This document shows, one piece after another, positions 29,262 to 42,916 of a DNA stretch of 64,000 bases; within the stretch, counting starts at the first letter, position 1, and each line of letters begins with the position of its first letter. The notes beneath the pieces were generated by a model. The model saw only the letters and a list, made by a program, of their open reading frames with translations. It was not told the origin of the DNA and searched no databases. Source of the DNA: Trinickia diaoshuihuensis (GTDB lineage Bacteria > Pseudomonadota > Gammaproteobacteria > Burkholderiales > Burkholderiaceae); assembly GCF_003390925.1 (NCBI RefSeq), contig NZ_QUBS01000018.1, forward strand, positions 1-64,000, read 5' to 3'. The translations under genes and the position numbers were made by a program.

Positions 29262-30158
29262 TTATTTCTTGCCGAACATCGCACGCGCGAGGATGTTCAG
29301 TCCGAGCACGCCGAGGGTAATCAGGAACACACCGGCCCACGCAAGCGATTGCCACTGCGGGAACGGACTCATTGCGAACTTGTAGATCGTGACGGGCAGA
29401 TTCGACATAGGCTGGTTCATGTCGAGCGAGAAGAACTGATTCGACAGGGCCGTGAACAGCAGCGGCGCCGTTTCGCCCGCGATCCGCGCGATGGCGAGCA
29501 ACACGCCCGTCACTACCCCGGCCATCGACGCCTTCAGCGTGATCGACAACACCATCTTCCATTTCGGCACGCCGAGTGCGAAGGCCGCTTCGCGCAACGC
29601 ATTGGGCACGAGGTTGAGCATATTCTCGGTCGTTCGGATCACGATCGGAATCTGCAGCAAGGCGAGCGAGACGACGCCGGCCCAGCCCGAGAAATGCCCC
29701 ATCTTTTCGACGACGATCGCATAGACGAACAAGCCAACGACGATCGACGGCGCCGACAGCAAGATATCGTTGATGAAGCGCGTCACGCTCGCGAGCCAGC
29801 CCTTGCGGCCGTACTCAGCCAGATAGACGCCCGCGAGCACGCCGATCGGCGTGCCGACGACGGTCGCCACACCGACCAGCATCAACGTACCGACGATCGC
29901 GTTCGCCAAACCGCCGCCGTCGGTGTTCGGGGGCGGCGTCGATTGCGTGAACAGCGACGTCGACAGACCGCCGACACCGAGGCTGAGCGTCGTATAGAGA
30001 ATCCAAACGAGCCACAGCAGCCCGAAGGCCATCGCGGCGAGCGACATCGTCAGCGCGATGGCATTGACGACACGCCGGCGGCTTTGCAAGCGGTCGCGCG
30101 TCGCGGCGAAGACTTCGGGGCTCGCGGAGCCCGGGATTTGCGTCGTAGGACCGCTCAT
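29262..30158 (-). CDS. pstA: phosphate ABC transporter permease PstA
   Basis: A 298-residue inner membrane permease with six predicted helices. The first (residues about 33-56) precedes a loop, and the transport domain follows with the EAA-like segment [20 protein letters not shown] near residue 190. It overlaps the pstC stop by 4 bp, so translation is coupled. It forms the membrane channel with PstC. All landmarks of the family are present and the length is normal. Confidence 0.96.
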   Translation of the reverse strand: MSGPTTQIPGSASPEVFAATRDRLQSRRRVVNAIALTMSLAAMAFGLLWLVWILYTTLSLGVGGLSTSLFTQSTPPPNTDGGGLANAIVGTLMLVGVATVVGTPIGVLAGVYLAEYGRKGWLASVTRFINDILLSAPSIVVGLFVYAIVVEKMGHFSGWAGVVSLALLQIPIVIRTTENMLNLVPNALREAAFALGVPKWKMVLSITLKASMAGVVTGVLLAIARIAGETAPLLFTALSNQFFSLDMNQPMSNLPVTIYKFAMSPFPQWQSLAWAGVFLITLGVLGLNILARAMFGKK

Positions 30159-31138
30159 TTCGCTCCCTCCGCCTTTTCGAGGCGCAGCAGCATGATCTTC
30201 GAGATCGCGAGCACGATGAACGTGATGACGAACAGAATCAAACCGAGCTCCATCAGCGCGGCCGTATGCAAGCCGGGGCCGGCTTCGGCGAATTCGTTCG
30301 CAAGCGCGGACGTGATGCTGTTGCCCGGCGAAAACAACGACACGTTACTGAGCAAGTTGGTGTTGCCGATGACGAACGTGACCGCCATCGTTTCGCCGAG
30401 CGCGCGGCCGAGGCCCAGCATGACGCCGCCGATGACACCGCTCTTGGTGAACGGCAGCACGATCTTCCACATGACTTCCCACGTGGTGCAGCCGATCCCG
30501 TAGGCCGATTCCTTGAGCAGCACGGGCGTGACTTCGAACACGTCGCGCATGACCGAGGCAATGTACGGAATGATCATGATCGCGAGGATCACGCCGGCGC
30601 ACAAAATACCGATGCCGATCGGCGGCCCCTGGAACAGCGCGCCGATGATCGGCATCGAACCGAGCACCTTGCCGATCGGCTGTTCGAAGTAGGTCGCGAA
30701 AATCGGCGAGAACACCAGCAAGCCCCACATGCCGTACACGATCGACGGGATGGCGGCCAGCAATTCGATGGCGATGCCAAGCGGCCGGCGCAGCCAAGCG
30801 GGCGAAAGCTCGGTCAGAAAGAGCGCGATGCCGAAGCTCACAGGCACCGCGATGACGAGTGCGATGATGGACGTCGCGAGTGTGCCGTAGACAGGCACCA
30901 GCGCGCCGTAAACATCGTTGGGGGGATCCCAGTCGGATGACCAGAGGAAATGAAGACCGAATTTCTGGATCGACGGCAGCGATTCGACGATCAGCGACAC
31001 GATGATGCCGCCCAGCAGCAGCAGTGTGACGATGGCTGCGAGACGTGCCAGATTGCCGAAGATCAAGTCGCCGAGTTGGCTCGGCGCGCGTTGCGCGTGT
31101 TCGGCAGGGGCCGTCGACATGAGTCGAGTGTCGGACAT
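30155..31138 (-). CDS. pstC: phosphate ABC transporter permease PstC
   Basis: A 327-residue inner membrane permease, partner of PstA. Six helices are predicted, the first at residues about 32-54 ([20 protein letters not shown]). The EAA-type loop is [20 protein letters not shown] near residue 215. The ATG at 31138 ([13 protein letters not shown]) was preferred to an upstream open frame without homology. The ribosome-binding site is weak. It follows pstS by about 97 bp, with a hairpin in the gap. Confidence 0.95.
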   Translation of the reverse strand: MSDTRLMSTAPAEHAQRAPSQLGDLIFGNLARLAAIVTLLLLGGIIVSLIVESLPSIQKFGLHFLWSSDWDPPNDVYGALVPVYGTLATSIIALVIAVPVSFGIALFLTELSPAWLRRPLGIAIELLAAIPSIVYGMWGLLVFSPIFATYFEQPIGKVLGSMPIIGALFQGPPIGIGILCAGVILAIMIIPYIASVMRDVFEVTPVLLKESAYGIGCTTWEVMWKIVLPFTKSGVIGGVMLGLGRALGETMAVTFVIGNTNLLSNVSLFSPGNSITSALANEFAEAGPGLHTAALMELGLILFVITFIVLAISKIMLLRLEKAEGAK

Positions 31139-31190
31139 GTGAACCCGTATACTTTTGCCGCGCCCGGGATGAGCGCAAGCGATGGCGATG

Positions 31191-31216
31191 CCCGGCAAAG
31201 CGCGCGCCTTGCCGGG
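31191..31216 (-). promoter_or_regulatory. intercistronic hairpin between pstS and pstC
   Basis: An 8-bp inverted repeat (CCCGGCAA at 31191-31198 and TTGCCGGG at 31209-31216) lies in the 97-bp gap. There is no T-run, so it probably acts as a processing or stability element that keeps pstS mRNA in excess over the permease genes, as expected for a binding protein. That role is inferred. Confidence 0.5.
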
Positions 31217-31235
31217 CCGTTCCTACCTACGGCGC

Positions 31236-32267
31236 TTATTCAGCGACCGACTTGCCCGAAGCATCCTTCACATTCGCCTTCCACTGCTTTTCGATTTCAG
31301 CCGTCACCGACGAGGGCAGCGGGATGTAGTCGAGCGAATTCACGGCGTCCGAGCCGTTCTTGAAGCCCCAGCCGAAGAACTTCAGCGTTTCCGCGCCTTC
31401 CGCCGGCTTCTCTTGCGTCTTATGCACGAGCACGAACGTCGCGCCGACGATCGGCCATGCGTTGGCGCCCGGCTCGTCCGTCAGGATCTGGTAGAACGAC
31501 TTGTTCCACTCGGCGCCCTTCGCGGCGGCGGCGAACGTGGCCGTATCCGGCGTCACGACCTTGCCGTCGTGGTTCGTCAACTTCGTGTAGACCATGTGGT
31601 TTTGCTTCACATAGGCCCACTCGAGGTAGCCGATCGCGCCCGGCAGACGTTGGATGAACGCGGCAACGCCGTCGTTACCCTTGCCGCCCGTACCCGTCGG
31701 CCAATTCACCGTCGTGCCTTCGCCGACCTTCGACTTCCAGTCCGAGCTGACCTTGGACAGGTAGTTCGACCAAATGAACGTCGTGCCCGAACCGTCGGCG
31801 CGGCGCACCACGGCGATCGGCGTATCGGGCAGCTTCACGCCCGGGTTCAGCTTGGCGATCGCGGGATCGTCCCACTTCGTGATCTTGTTCAGATAGATGT
31901 CGGCCAGCACTTCGCCCGAGAGCGTCAGCTCACCGGCCTTCACGCCCGGCAGATTGATCGCCGGCACGACGCCGCCGACGACCGTCGGAAACTGGAAGAG
32001 GCCTTGCTTGGCGAGTTCGTCGTCCTTCAGCGGCATGTCCGAGCCGGCGAAATCGACCGTCTTCGCTTCGATTTGCTTGATGCCGCCAGCAGAGCCGATG
32101 CCCTGATAGTTGACCTTGCCGCCGCCCGACTTCGCATACGAGTCCGCCCACTTCGTGTAGAGCGGAGCGGCGAACGTGCTGCCCGCGCCGGTGATGTCGG
32201 CGGCTTGCGCGGAAACGGCGAAAAGCACGCCGGCCAGGCCAGCGAACGCGGTTTGCATCAATTTCAT
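31236..32267 (-). CDS. pstS: phosphate ABC transporter substrate-binding protein PstS
   Basis: A 343-residue periplasmic phosphate receptor. Residues 1-22 are a Sec signal peptide ([20 protein letters not shown], cleavage after AQA). The mature protein starts [20 protein letters not shown], the classic PstS N-terminus. Phosphate-binding segments include [18 protein letters not shown] and [18 protein letters not shown]. It is the first gene of the pst-pho cluster. The ATG at 32267 follows AGGGGT. Tandem PhoB half-sites lie about 65-100 bp upstream. Confidence 0.97.
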   Translation of the reverse strand: MKLMQTAFAGLAGVLFAVSAQAADITGAGSTFAAPLYTKWADSYAKSGGGKVNYQGIGSAGGIKQIEAKTVDFAGSDMPLKDDELAKQGLFQFPTVVGGVVPAINLPGVKAGELTLSGEVLADIYLNKITKWDDPAIAKLNPGVKLPDTPIAVVRRADGSGTTFIWSNYLSKVSSDWKSKVGEGTTVNWPTGTGGKGNDGVAAFIQRLPGAIGYLEWAYVKQNHMVYTKLTNHDGKVVTPDTATFAAAAKGAEWNKSFYQILTDEPGANAWPIVGATFVLVHKTQEKPAEGAETLKFFGWGFKNGSDAVNSLDYIPLPSSVTAEIEKQWKANVKDASGKSVAE

Positions 32268-32329
32268 GAATTTAACCCCTAGTGGTGTGGTCGTGGAAAA
32301 CTCGACACCGCGAAGATTAGGTCCGAACT

Positions 32330-32368
32330 GTGACAGTAATATGACGATCGATGAACGTAGCGTGACAG
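32330..32368 (-). promoter_or_regulatory. tandem Pho boxes upstream of pstS
   Basis: Read on the minus strand, PhoB-type 7-bp half-sites occur as CTGTCAC (32362-32368), CGTTCAT (32351-32357), TCGTCAT (32341-32347) and CTGTCAC (32330-32336). Start-to-start spacing is 10-11 bp. The pair nearest the gene, TCGTCAT-ATTA-CTGTCAC, is close to the E. coli Pho box pattern of CTGTCAT, 4 bp, CTGTCAT. The other pair is weaker. The site sits about 63-101 bp upstream of the pstS ATG, a usual place for activation. Confidence 0.8.
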
Positions 32369-32475
32369 CTTCCTTACTCGATGAAAGCATTCGTCATGCA
32401 GATAGCATTAGATGTGAGGAATTAGGGGAAGATAAGAGCACGGCGCCCCTTGCGCCACCAAAAACTAGCGTAGAA

Positions 32476-32503
32476 GAAAAGCGCCGCGGATGCAGCGCTT
32501 TTC
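32476..32503 (-). terminator. glmM terminator
   Basis: Perfect 9-bp arms GAAAAGCGC (32476-32484) and GCGCTTTTC (32495-32503) lie 12 bp beyond the glmM stop. On the minus strand the stem ends in TTTTCTTCT, so it is a rho-independent terminator that insulates glmM from the pst promoter region. Confidence 0.75.
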
Positions 32504-32514
32504 GGTCGGATCGG

Positions 32515-33873
32515 TCAGGAGGTAGCCTGTTCGACGACCCGGGCAATCTCTTGCGCATGACGCACGGCTGCGTCATGTTGACTCGCCTCGACCATGACGC
32601 GCAGGACGGGCTCGGTGCCCGAGGCGCGGATCAAAACGCGGCCGCTGCCGTCGAGCGCGCGCTCCGCGTCGGCAACCGCCTGCTTGATCGCGGCGCTGCC
32701 CTTCCAATCGGCGCCGGCGCGCATGCGCACATTGATGAGCTTTTGCGGGAACAGGGACACGCCTTCGAGCAGTTGCGCGAGCGAGCGCCCACTGCGCTTG
32801 ATTGCCGCGAGCACGAGGAGCGCCGAGACGATGCCGTCGCCCGTCGTATGGCGGTCCAGCGACAAAATATGGCCCGAGCCTTCGGCGCCCAGTTGCCAAC
32901 CACGCTCACGCAGTTGTTCGAGGACGTAGCGATCGCCGACGGCCGCGCGCACGAACGGCACCCCTTCGCGGCCGAGCGCCACTTCGACGGCCATGTTCGT
33001 CATCAACGTCCCGACGGCGCCCGGCACCTTGCCGTCGGTCGCCATGCGGTCTCTGACGAGCACGTAAAGCAGTTCGTCGCCATTGAACAACCGGCCCGAC
33101 GAATCGACGACCTGCAAACGATCGGCATCGCCGTCGAGCGCAATGCCGAGGTCCGCCCGATTGGCGCGAACCGCGCGGATCAGAGCGTCGGGCGCCGTCG
33201 CACCGACTCCGTCGTTGATGTTGAAACCGTTCGGCGCCACGCCGATCGGCACCACGTCGGCGCCCAACTCGTGAAATACGTGCGGCGCAATGTCATACGC
33301 GGCGCCATGCGCGCAATCGACGACGAGCTTGAGTCCGTGCAAATCGAAAGCCGCCGGAAAGGTGCTTTTGCAAAATTCGATATACCGGCCGGCCGCATCG
33401 TCGAGCCGGCGCGCCTTGCCCAATTGCTCGGAAGCCGCGCAAGCCAGCGGTTGTTCGAGTTGCGCCTCGATCTCCAATTCGACTTCGTCCGGCAGCTTGT
33501 TGCCGTCGGCGCTGAAAAACTTGATGCCGTTATCGTAATAGGGATTGTGCGATGCGCTGATCACGACGCCCGCCGCCAGCCGCAACGCGCGCGTCAGATA
33601 GGCGACTCCGGGCGTGGGCATCGGACCGGCCAGCATCACGTCCACGCCGGCGGCCGAAAAACCCGATTCGAGCGCAGCTTCGAGCATATAGCCGGAGACG
33701 CGCGTGTCTTTACCGATCAAGACCGTCGGCCGCGAACCGGCCTTAGCCCATCGATCCGCCTGAGCCAACACCTTCCCGGCCGCATAGCCGAGCCGGAGCA
33801 CGAAATCGGGCGTGATCGGACTCTCGCCCACCTTGCCCCGAATGCCATCCGTGCCGAAATAACGACGTGCCAT
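32515..33873 (-). CDS. glmM: phosphoglucosamine mutase
   Basis: A 452-residue enzyme that interconverts glucosamine 6-phosphate and glucosamine 1-phosphate for peptidoglycan and LPS precursor synthesis. It starts [17 protein letters not shown], the usual N-terminus. The phosphoserine is S108 in [16 protein letters not shown]. The metal loop is [12 protein letters not shown] near residue 245, and the C-terminal phosphate-binding stretch is [15 protein letters not shown]. It follows folP by 56 bp on the same strand, as in many proteobacteria. Confidence 0.97.
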   Translation of the reverse strand: MARRYFGTDGIRGKVGESPITPDFVLRLGYAAGKVLAQADRWAKAGSRPTVLIGKDTRVSGYMLEAALESGFSAAGVDVMLAGPMPTPGVAYLTRALRLAAGVVISASHNPYYDNGIKFFSADGNKLPDEVELEIEAQLEQPLACAASEQLGKARRLDDAAGRYIEFCKSTFPAAFDLHGLKLVVDCAHGAAYDIAPHVFHELGADVVPIGVAPNGFNINDGVGATAPDALIRAVRANRADLGIALDGDADRLQVVDSSGRLFNGDELLYVLVRDRMATDGKVPGAVGTLMTNMAVEVALGREGVPFVRAAVGDRYVLEQLRERGWQLGAEGSGHILSLDRHTTGDGIVSALLVLAAIKRSGRSLAQLLEGVSLFPQKLINVRMRAGADWKGSAAIKQAVADAERALDGSGRVLIRASGTEPVLRVMVEASQHDAAVRHAQEIARVVEQATS

Positions 33874-33929
33874 TGTCTACTTCCCCCGCTTTCAAACGTA
33901 TTGATTGATCGGCCGCGCCTCTCGGCCGC

Positions 33930-34835
33930 TTATCGGCGCGCGGCGTTTTCCGCGTCGCGCACGGCCGCCCAAATTTTGAGCGCATCGACGGTTTCCGCGA
34001 CATCGTGCACGCGCACGATCGCGGCGCCGCGCTCGACCGCGCAGACAGCCGCCGCCACGCTCGCGGCCACGCGCTCGGCCGGCTGCGCGCGTCCCGTCAC
34101 CGCACCGAGCATCGATTTGCGCGACATGCCCGCCAGGATCGGATAAGGCGCCTGGCCCACCGCCGGCCGCGGAGCCGTCTCGCGCAGGCGCGCAAGCAGC
34201 GCATAGTTGTGCTCACGCGCCGCCTTGCCGAAACCGAATCCCGGATCGACGCTGATACGCGACCGAGCGATCCCGGCCTGCTGCAACGCTTGAACGCGCT
34301 CTTGCAGAAACGCGCGAACGTCACCGACCACATCCGCATAATCGATCTCGGACCGCTGCATCGTCTGCGGCTCTCCGAGCATATGCATGACGCAAAGGCC
34401 GCAATCGCTGTCGCGCACGGCCTCGAGCGCGCCGGGACGACGGAAACCCCAGATGTCGTTGATGAGATCGGCCCCGGCGGCGAGCGCCGCGCGCATGACC
34501 TCCGGCTTGTAGGTATCGATCGAGAGCGGGACGCCGACGCCCGCCAGCGCTTCGACCACGGGCAGCACGCGCTCGAGTTCCTCCTCGAGCGGGACGGGAG
34601 GCGCACCGGGCCGCGTCGATTCGCCGCCGATATCGATGATGTCCACACCGTCGGCCAGCATCTTCTGCGCTTGCCGCATGGCAACATCGCGAACGATATA
34701 GCGCCCGCCGTCGGAAAAGGAATCGGGTGTGACGTTGAGAATGCCCATCACGAGCGGACGCTCGAACCGCAATGTGAAGCGCCCGCAGATGAGCGGTTCG
34801 GGCAGCGCATCACGCGAGAGATCGGTAGAGGACAC
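33930..34835 (-). CDS. folP: dihydropteroate synthase
   Basis: A 301-residue folate enzyme that joins p-aminobenzoate to 7,8-dihydropterin pyrophosphate, the sulfonamide target. Motifs are MGILNVTPDSFSDGGRY (residues about 30-46), IDIGGESTRPGA (about 65-76) and the C-terminal RVHDVAETVDALKI. It starts at GTG 34835 with a weak ribosome-binding site; no ATG fits before the first conserved strand. A strong terminator separates it from the upstream ftsH, so folP-glmM probably have their own promoter or depend on read-through. Confidence 0.96.
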   Translation of the reverse strand: MSSTDLSRDALPEPLICGRFTLRFERPLVMGILNVTPDSFSDGGRYIVRDVAMRQAQKMLADGVDIIDIGGESTRPGAPPVPLEEELERVLPVVEALAGVGVPLSIDTYKPEVMRAALAAGADLINDIWGFRRPGALEAVRDSDCGLCVMHMLGEPQTMQRSEIDYADVVGDVRAFLQERVQALQQAGIARSRISVDPGFGFGKAAREHNYALLARLRETAPRPAVGQAPYPILAGMSRKSMLGAVTGRAQPAERVAASVAAAVCAVERGAAIVRVHDVAETVDALKIWAAVRDAENAARR

Positions 34836-34884
34836 GAGACCAAGAAAAACGAGACGGTAACGCGCGAGTCGCGAAACCGGTAAA

Positions 34885-34920
34885 CCAAAAAAACGGGCCG
34901 GTGCGGGGCACGCACCGGCC
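34885..34920 (-). terminator. strong rho-independent terminator of ftsH
   Basis: An 11-bp GC-rich stem (34892-34902 with 34910-34920) with a 7-base loop is followed on the minus strand by seven T residues. It lies 23 bp beyond the ftsH stop and before folP. Confidence 0.88.
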
Positions 34921-34942
34921 CGTCATCTCTATTCGCGCAACG

Positions 34943-36832
34943 TCACGCCGGAGCGGTTGCGCTGCCCGGCCGTACTTCCGCGCCGGAACTGCCGCTGCCG
35001 CCCGACGACACGTCGGTGCCCGGCACGCTCTTCGGCGAGCGCGGCGGGCGCCCTTCCATGATGTCGTTGATTTGGTCGGCGTCGATCGTCTCCCACTCCA
35101 TCAACGCGGCCGTCATAGCCTCCACCTTGTCGCGGTTTTCCTCGAGCAGACGGCGCGCGAGGTTGTACTGATCGTCGAGCAGGCGGCGAATCTCGGCATC
35201 GACCTTTTGCTGCGTCGCCTCCGAGATCGTGCGCGTGAACCCGCGGCCGAACGGCGACGAATCGTTTTCATCGTCGACATAGACCATCGGCCCCAAGGCG
35301 TCGGTCATGCCGAAGCGTGCCACCATGGCGCGCGCCGTTTGCGTCGCCTTGTTGAAGTCGTCCGACGCGCCCGTGCTGACGAGATTCAGGAACAACTCTT
35401 CGGCGACGCGGCCGCCGAACAGAATCGCCAGACGATCGAGCAGGTATTCCTTCGAATACGTCTCGTTGTCATGCTCGGGCAACTGCCACGTGACGCCGAG
35501 CGCGCGGCCGCGCGGAATGATCGTGACCTTGTGCACGGGATCGGCCTTCGGCAGCAGCTTCGCGACGACCGCGTGACCCGATTCGTGATAAGCCGTCGCA
35601 CGCTTCGCGTCTTCGCGAATGACGGCCGACTTGCGCTCGGGACCCATGAAGATCTTGTCCTTCGCATCTTCGAAATCGAGCATCTCGACGATACGCTTGC
35701 CGCGGCGAGCCGCGAACAACGCCGCCTCGTTCACGAGGTTCGCCAAATCGGCACCCGAAAAGCCCGGCGTGCCGCGTGCGATCACCGACGCATCGACGTC
35801 GTTCGCGATCGGCACCTTGCGCAAGTGCACCTTCAGAATTTGTTCGCGACCGCGAATATCGGGCAGCCCGACATAAACCTGCCGGTCGAAACGGCCCGGA
35901 CGCAAGAGCGCTTTGTCGAGCACGTCCGAACGGTTCGTCGCCGCGATGACGATGACGCCCGAGTTGGCCTCGAAACCGTCCATCTCGACGAGCATTTGGT
36001 TCAGCGTCTGCTCGCGTTCGTCGTTGCCGCCGCCCATCCCGGCGCCGCGGTGACGGCCGACCGCATCGATTTCGTCGATGAAGACGATACACGGGGCATG
36101 CTTTTTCGCCTGTTCGAACATGTCGCGCACGCGCGCCGCACCGACGCCGACGAACATTTCCACGAAGTCGGAGCCGGAAATGCTGAAGAACGGCACCTTC
36201 GCCTCGCCGGCGATCGCGCGGGCAAGCAGCGTCTTACCGGTACCCGGAGGGCCGACGAGCAGCACGCCGCGCGGAATGCGCCCGCCGAGTTTCTGGAATT
36301 TCTGAGGATCGCGCAGAAAATCGACGAGTTCGGAGACTTCCTCCTTCGCTTCGTCGCACCCGGCGACATCGGTGAAATTGATGGCGTTGTTGTTTTCGTC
36401 GATGAGGCGCGCGCGCGATTTGCCGAACGAGAAGGCGCCGCCTTTGCCGCCGCCTTGCATCTGCCTCATCATGTAGAACCAGAACGCGATGATGAGCACC
36501 GTTGGCCCGAGGTAGTAGAGCGCCGACATCAGCGCGCTCGGTTCCTCATCCGCCTTGCCGCTCACCTGAACGCCGTACTTCATCAAATCGCCGACCATCC
36601 AAATGTCGCCCGGCGATACGATCTGATATTTTTGACCGTCTGCGGGAGTGACCGTCAGATTACGCCCCTGCACCACGACGCTCTTGATCTTGCCCAGCTT
36701 GGCGTCGTCCATGAATTGCGAGTACGAAACGCCTTCCTGGACTCGGGGCTTGTCGAACTGCTTGAACACCGTAAACAGTACCAGTGCGATGACCAGCCAC
36801 ACTGCTACCTTCGAAAACATATTGTTGTTCAA
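34943..36832 (-). CDS. ftsH: ATP-dependent zinc metalloprotease FtsH
   Basis: A 629-residue membrane AAA protease that degrades misfolded membrane proteins and regulators such as LpxC. Two membrane helices flank a periplasmic loop (residues about 8-22 and about 105-121). Walker A is GPPGTGKT near residue 197, and the zinc site is HESGH near residue 417. The start is TTG at 36832, giving [19 protein letters not shown], because AAGGAG lies 8 bases upstream and the length then matches the family; the ATG at 36820 has no such site. The C-terminal tail is Gly/Ser-rich. It follows rlmE on the same strand. Confidence 0.97.
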   Translation of the reverse strand: MNNNMFSKVAVWLVIALVLFTVFKQFDKPRVQEGVSYSQFMDDAKLGKIKSVVVQGRNLTVTPADGQKYQIVSPGDIWMVGDLMKYGVQVSGKADEEPSALMSALYYLGPTVLIIAFWFYMMRQMQGGGKGGAFSFGKSRARLIDENNNAINFTDVAGCDEAKEEVSELVDFLRDPQKFQKLGGRIPRGVLLVGPPGTGKTLLARAIAGEAKVPFFSISGSDFVEMFVGVGAARVRDMFEQAKKHAPCIVFIDEIDAVGRHRGAGMGGGNDEREQTLNQMLVEMDGFEANSGVIVIAATNRSDVLDKALLRPGRFDRQVYVGLPDIRGREQILKVHLRKVPIANDVDASVIARGTPGFSGADLANLVNEAALFAARRGKRIVEMLDFEDAKDKIFMGPERKSAVIREDAKRATAYHESGHAVVAKLLPKADPVHKVTIIPRGRALGVTWQLPEHDNETYSKEYLLDRLAILFGGRVAEELFLNLVSTGASDDFNKATQTARAMVARFGMTDALGPMVYVDDENDSSPFGRGFTRTISEATQQKVDAEIRRLLDDQYNLARRLLEENRDKVEAMTAALMEWETIDADQINDIMEGRPPRSPKSVPGTDVSSGGSGSSGAEVRPGSATAPA

Positions 36833-37008
36833 AGCCCACTCCTTCCTCATAGACGGGTGCCTACATTTACCTTGCGGCACCACCAAAGCATTCTAATCCA
36901 GTCGGCAAGCCCCTGCCATAAGGTTTCGCTACCGGCAAAATAGCGTTCCGAGGCGGCCGTCGGCGCTTTTGACGCGACGGCGGGGTCGAGACGAATCGAT
37001 CGGGCCCC

Positions 37009-37671
37009 TTATGCGGGCCGCTTCAAAAATTTGCCCAAGATGAACGTTTCCGCCGATTTGTCCCGCGACGCCTTGGGTTTGCGCGCGGCCACCGTTTTGA
37101 ATTGACGCTTGAACTTCTCGACGATCTGACTGTAGCCGCTGCCGTGAAAACATTTCACTAGCAAGGCGCCTTCCGGCTTCAGATGCGCCTGTGAAAATTC
37201 GAGTGCGAGATCGCAAATATGTTCGATCCGCGCCGCATCGGCCACCGCCACACCCGACAGATTGGGCGCCATATCGGAAATTACAAGGTCGACGCGCCGG
37301 TCGCCGACGACTTCCTCCAATTGCGTAAGCACGCTCTCTTCCCGGAAATCGCCCTGGATGAAATGGACGTCCGCGATCGGCTCCATCGGAAGAATGTCGA
37401 GCGCGATAATCGTGCCGTCGATCCCGCCCTCGCGCTCGGCGCCGCGCCGCGCGCCTTGCGCGAGCTTGTTGCGCGCGTACTGGCTCCAACTACCGGGCGC
37501 GGAGCCCAAGTCGACGATGACTTGCCCCGGCCGAATGAGCTTGTCTTGCTCGTCGATTTCCTTGAGCTTGTACGCGGCGCGCGCGCGATAACCCTCACGC
37601 TGCGCAAGCTTGACGTAAGGATCGTTGATGTGATCGTGCAACCACGATTGGTTGAAGCGGTTTTTTGCCAT
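37009..37671 (-). CDS. rlmE: 23S rRNA (uridine-2552-2'-O)-methyltransferase RlmE
   Basis: A 220-residue FtsJ-type methyltransferase that modifies U2552 in the A-loop of 23S rRNA at a late stage of 50S assembly. The SAM motif is [13 protein letters not shown] near residue 53. The K-D-K-E tetrad is represented by [31 protein letters not shown] and the C-terminal [10 protein letters not shown]. The ATG at 37671 gives [14 protein letters not shown], the usual family start; upstream frame has no homology. It lies upstream of ftsH as in E. coli and is divergent from yhbY. Confidence 0.96.
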   Translation of the reverse strand: MAKNRFNQSWLHDHINDPYVKLAQREGYRARAAYKLKEIDEQDKLIRPGQVIVDLGSAPGSWSQYARNKLAQGARRGAEREGGIDGTIIALDILPMEPIADVHFIQGDFREESVLTQLEEVVGDRRVDLVISDMAPNLSGVAVADAARIEHICDLALEFSQAHLKPEGALLVKCFHGSGYSQIVEKFKRQFKTVAARKPKASRDKSAETFILGKFLKRPA

Positions 37672-37854
37672 CGAAAAGGAATCTATTACTACGTCGGGCC
37701 GCACTTTTAGCGGATAATACGCGTTTTGCCGGCGCGCCGTCCGGTGTCGCCGGCCACCCACCCGGCCGCTCGGCTCGGTCGCGGTTCGGCCGGATTTGGG
37801 CCACGCATCGTTGGCGCAGCCGTCCCTATTTTAGTCGAGTCGTTTCTCCGTCCT

Positions 37855-38403
37855 ATGCCTGCCCTCAAAGTCTCCCCTGCCCAGCGCGCCGACTTGCGCT
37901 CCCAAGCCCATGCGCTCAAACCGGTCGTTCTGATCGGGGCCGAAGGGCTGACAGACGCCGTGCTGGCCGAAATCAAGGTCCACCTCGCCGCGCACGAACT
38001 GATCAAGATCCGCGTTTTCGGTGACGAGCGCGAGGAGCGCGTTGCCATTTATGAAGCGATTTGCGACCAGTTGAACGCCGCGCCGATCCAGCATATCGGC
38101 AAGCTGCTCGTCATTTGGAAACCGGAAGCCGCTGAAGCCCCCGCCCCCGCCCGCAAGACCGTCGGCACGAAAGGCCGGACCGCGATGCCGACGGCGCGCG
38201 AAGCCGCGGCCGATACAGGCAAGCGCGGCGCCGCGCCGCGCGTCGTCAAGGTGGTCAAGCAATCGCCCACGGACACCGTACGGCGGCCGAAGCCGCAGAA
38301 GGTTCGCGTGCTCGGCAACGAGCGCGTGACCGCGGGCGGTTCGATCAAGCGCGCGAAGAAGCGTCAAACGGGCGCCAAGCGCCAGCACCAAACGGTGAAA
38401 TAA
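37855..38403 (+). CDS. yhbY: YhbY family CRM-domain RNA-binding protein
   Basis: A 182-residue protein with an N-terminal CRM/YhbY domain (residues about 5-97: LRSQAHALKPVVLIGAEGLT, then HELIKIRVFG and QHIGKLLVIWKP). E. coli YhbY associates with 50S precursors. The C-terminal 80 residues are Lys/Arg/Ala-rich and likely disordered (VKQSPTDTVRRPKPQKVRV), an extension absent from the 97-residue E. coli protein but common in Burkholderia-type genomes. There is no strong ribosome-binding site before the ATG. It is divergent from rlmE, a neighbour in ribosome assembly. Confidence 0.92.
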   Translation: MPALKVSPAQRADLRSQAHALKPVVLIGAEGLTDAVLAEIKVHLAAHELIKIRVFGDEREERVAIYEAICDQLNAAPIQHIGKLLVIWKPEAAEAPAPARKTVGTKGRTAMPTAREAAADTGKRGAAPRVVKVVKQSPTDTVRRPKPQKVRVLGNERVTAGGSIKRAKKRQTGAKRQHQTVK

Positions 38404-38462
38404 GCCGCGGAACGCCGCTTATCGCCGGCGCACCGCGTCGGCTCACCCGCCCTCGTGGGTCT

Positions 38463-38966
38463 TCACGCCGGTCGGCCAGCACCTCGTAGGGGCGCCGCAC
38501 CGGCCGGCAGCATCCATACCAGCACCAAGCCCAGCAACGTCTCGACGACGTAAAACAGCGTCGAAATGCCGTGCAGCAGCCCGAATCGCGCGGCGTAAGG
38601 CGAAAGCGCAAGGTCGAGCCCGTCCGCGCGCGCTTGATTGCGCAATACGTCCATGAACGGCTGCAGCCCGAAATAGCCGATCAGCACGCATACGAGCATG
38701 CCTGCGACGAGCCAACGCAGCCTGCGATACTCGAGCGCACCGCGCCGAACCAAGACATTGCCGAGCGTGAGCGACAATACGCCGCATGCCACGCCGATAA
38801 AAGCCTCGATTCGAAACAGCCGCGCCGCGACGTCGCCGGCGACCGAGCGCGCGAGCGTGGCGAAGAGCGTCGGCGCAACGAGATAGCCGATCGTCAGCGC
38901 GCTGCCCACCCAAACCAAAGCGAGCAGCCGGAATATGCGATGGGGAACCGGGGACACGAGGGGCAA
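38463..38966 (-). CDS. DUF4149 membrane protein
   Basis: A 167-residue protein with four predicted membrane helices (residues about 12-32, 54-72, 84-102 and 130-154). The family pattern RLLALVWVGSALTIGYLVAP at the N-terminus and FGLLHGISTLFYVVETLLGL near the C-terminus match DUF4149. It begins at a TTG 9 bp after the greA stop, so it is likely co-transcribed with greA. The function is unknown. Confidence 0.83.
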   Translation of the reverse strand: MPLVSPVPHRIFRLLALVWVGSALTIGYLVAPTLFATLARSVAGDVAARLFRIEAFIGVACGVLSLTLGNVLVRRGALEYRRLRWLVAGMLVCVLIGYFGLQPFMDVLRNQARADGLDLALSPYAARFGLLHGISTLFYVVETLLGLVLVWMLPAGAAPLRGAGRPA

Positions 38967-38975
38967 TCTCGCCGG

Positions 38976-39452
38976 TCAGACGTAACGCACCGAAATGATT
39001 TCGTACTCGCGTACGCCACCGGGTGCTTGCACGGCGGCTACATCGCCTTCGAATTTGCCGATCAAGGCGCGCGCGATCGGCGAGCTGACCGAGATGAGGC
39101 CGTGGTCGAGATCCGCTTCGTCATCGCCCACGATTTGGTACGTCACCTTTTTGCCCGAGTCGAGATCTTCGAGATCGACCGTTGCCGCGAACACCACGCG
39201 GCCTTCCGCGTCGAGCGCGGCCGGATCGATCACTTGCGCGGCCGCCAGCTTCGATTCGATTTCGGCGATACGCCCTTCGATAAAGCCCTGTTTTTCCTTC
39301 GCGGCATCGTATTCGGCGTTTTCCGACAAATCGCCCTGCGCCCGCGCCTCGGCGATCGAATTGATGACGGACGGACGCTCGACCGACTTCAAGCGCTGGA
39401 GTTCGTCGCGCAGTTGATCGGCGCCCCGCTTCGTCAAGGGAATCGTGCTCAT
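38976..39452 (-). CDS. greA: transcription elongation factor GreA
   Basis: A 158-residue factor that rescues backtracked RNA polymerase by stimulating transcript cleavage. The N-terminal coiled coil (residues about 1-76) includes [20 protein letters not shown], whose acidic tip residues act in the polymerase secondary channel. The C-terminal domain contains [18 protein letters not shown] and ends [11 protein letters not shown]. The ATG at 39452 gives [14 protein letters not shown]. It lies downstream of carB, the usual order carA-carB-greA, but a terminator-like structure separates them. Confidence 0.97.
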   Translation of the reverse strand: MSTIPLTKRGADQLRDELQRLKSVERPSVINSIAEARAQGDLSENAEYDAAKEKQGFIEGRIAEIESKLAAAQVIDPAALDAEGRVVFAATVDLEDLDSGKKVTYQIVGDDEADLDHGLISVSSPIARALIGKFEGDVAAVQAPGGVREYEIISVRYV

Positions 39453-39481
39453 AGACAGATCAGTAAACAAAAAACGGCAAT

Positions 39482-39549
39482 AAAAAAGCACCGCGGTTAA
39501 GTGCATCCCGCCTCAAGAACGACTTCGACAGGACGCCGCTTAACCGCGG
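39482..39549 (-). terminator. carB terminator with an 11-bp inverted repeat
   Basis: CCGCGGTTAAG (39491-39501) and CTTAACCGCGG (39539-39549) are exact inverted copies separated by 37 bp. On the minus strand the second arm is followed by GTGC and a run of six T. It lies between the carB stop (39600) and the greA start (39452). Confidence 0.6.
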
Positions 39550-39599
39550 CATGGTGGGGTTATGATGCGACCCCAGCTTGGATGTGTGTAATCGAACGA

Positions 39600-42854
<3,255 letters not shown>

Positions 42855-42916
42855 AACGCTCTCGCTAATGTCTTTCGTCTTTCTGATGTCTTTCTATGGG
42901 CGCCGGCGCCTGATAA

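Noticed and set aside
34901-36943. Long plus-strand open frame of 680 codons opposite ftsH
   Set aside because: It is antisense to ftsH, with a low-complexity Arg/Asp/Ala composition and no ribosome-binding site.
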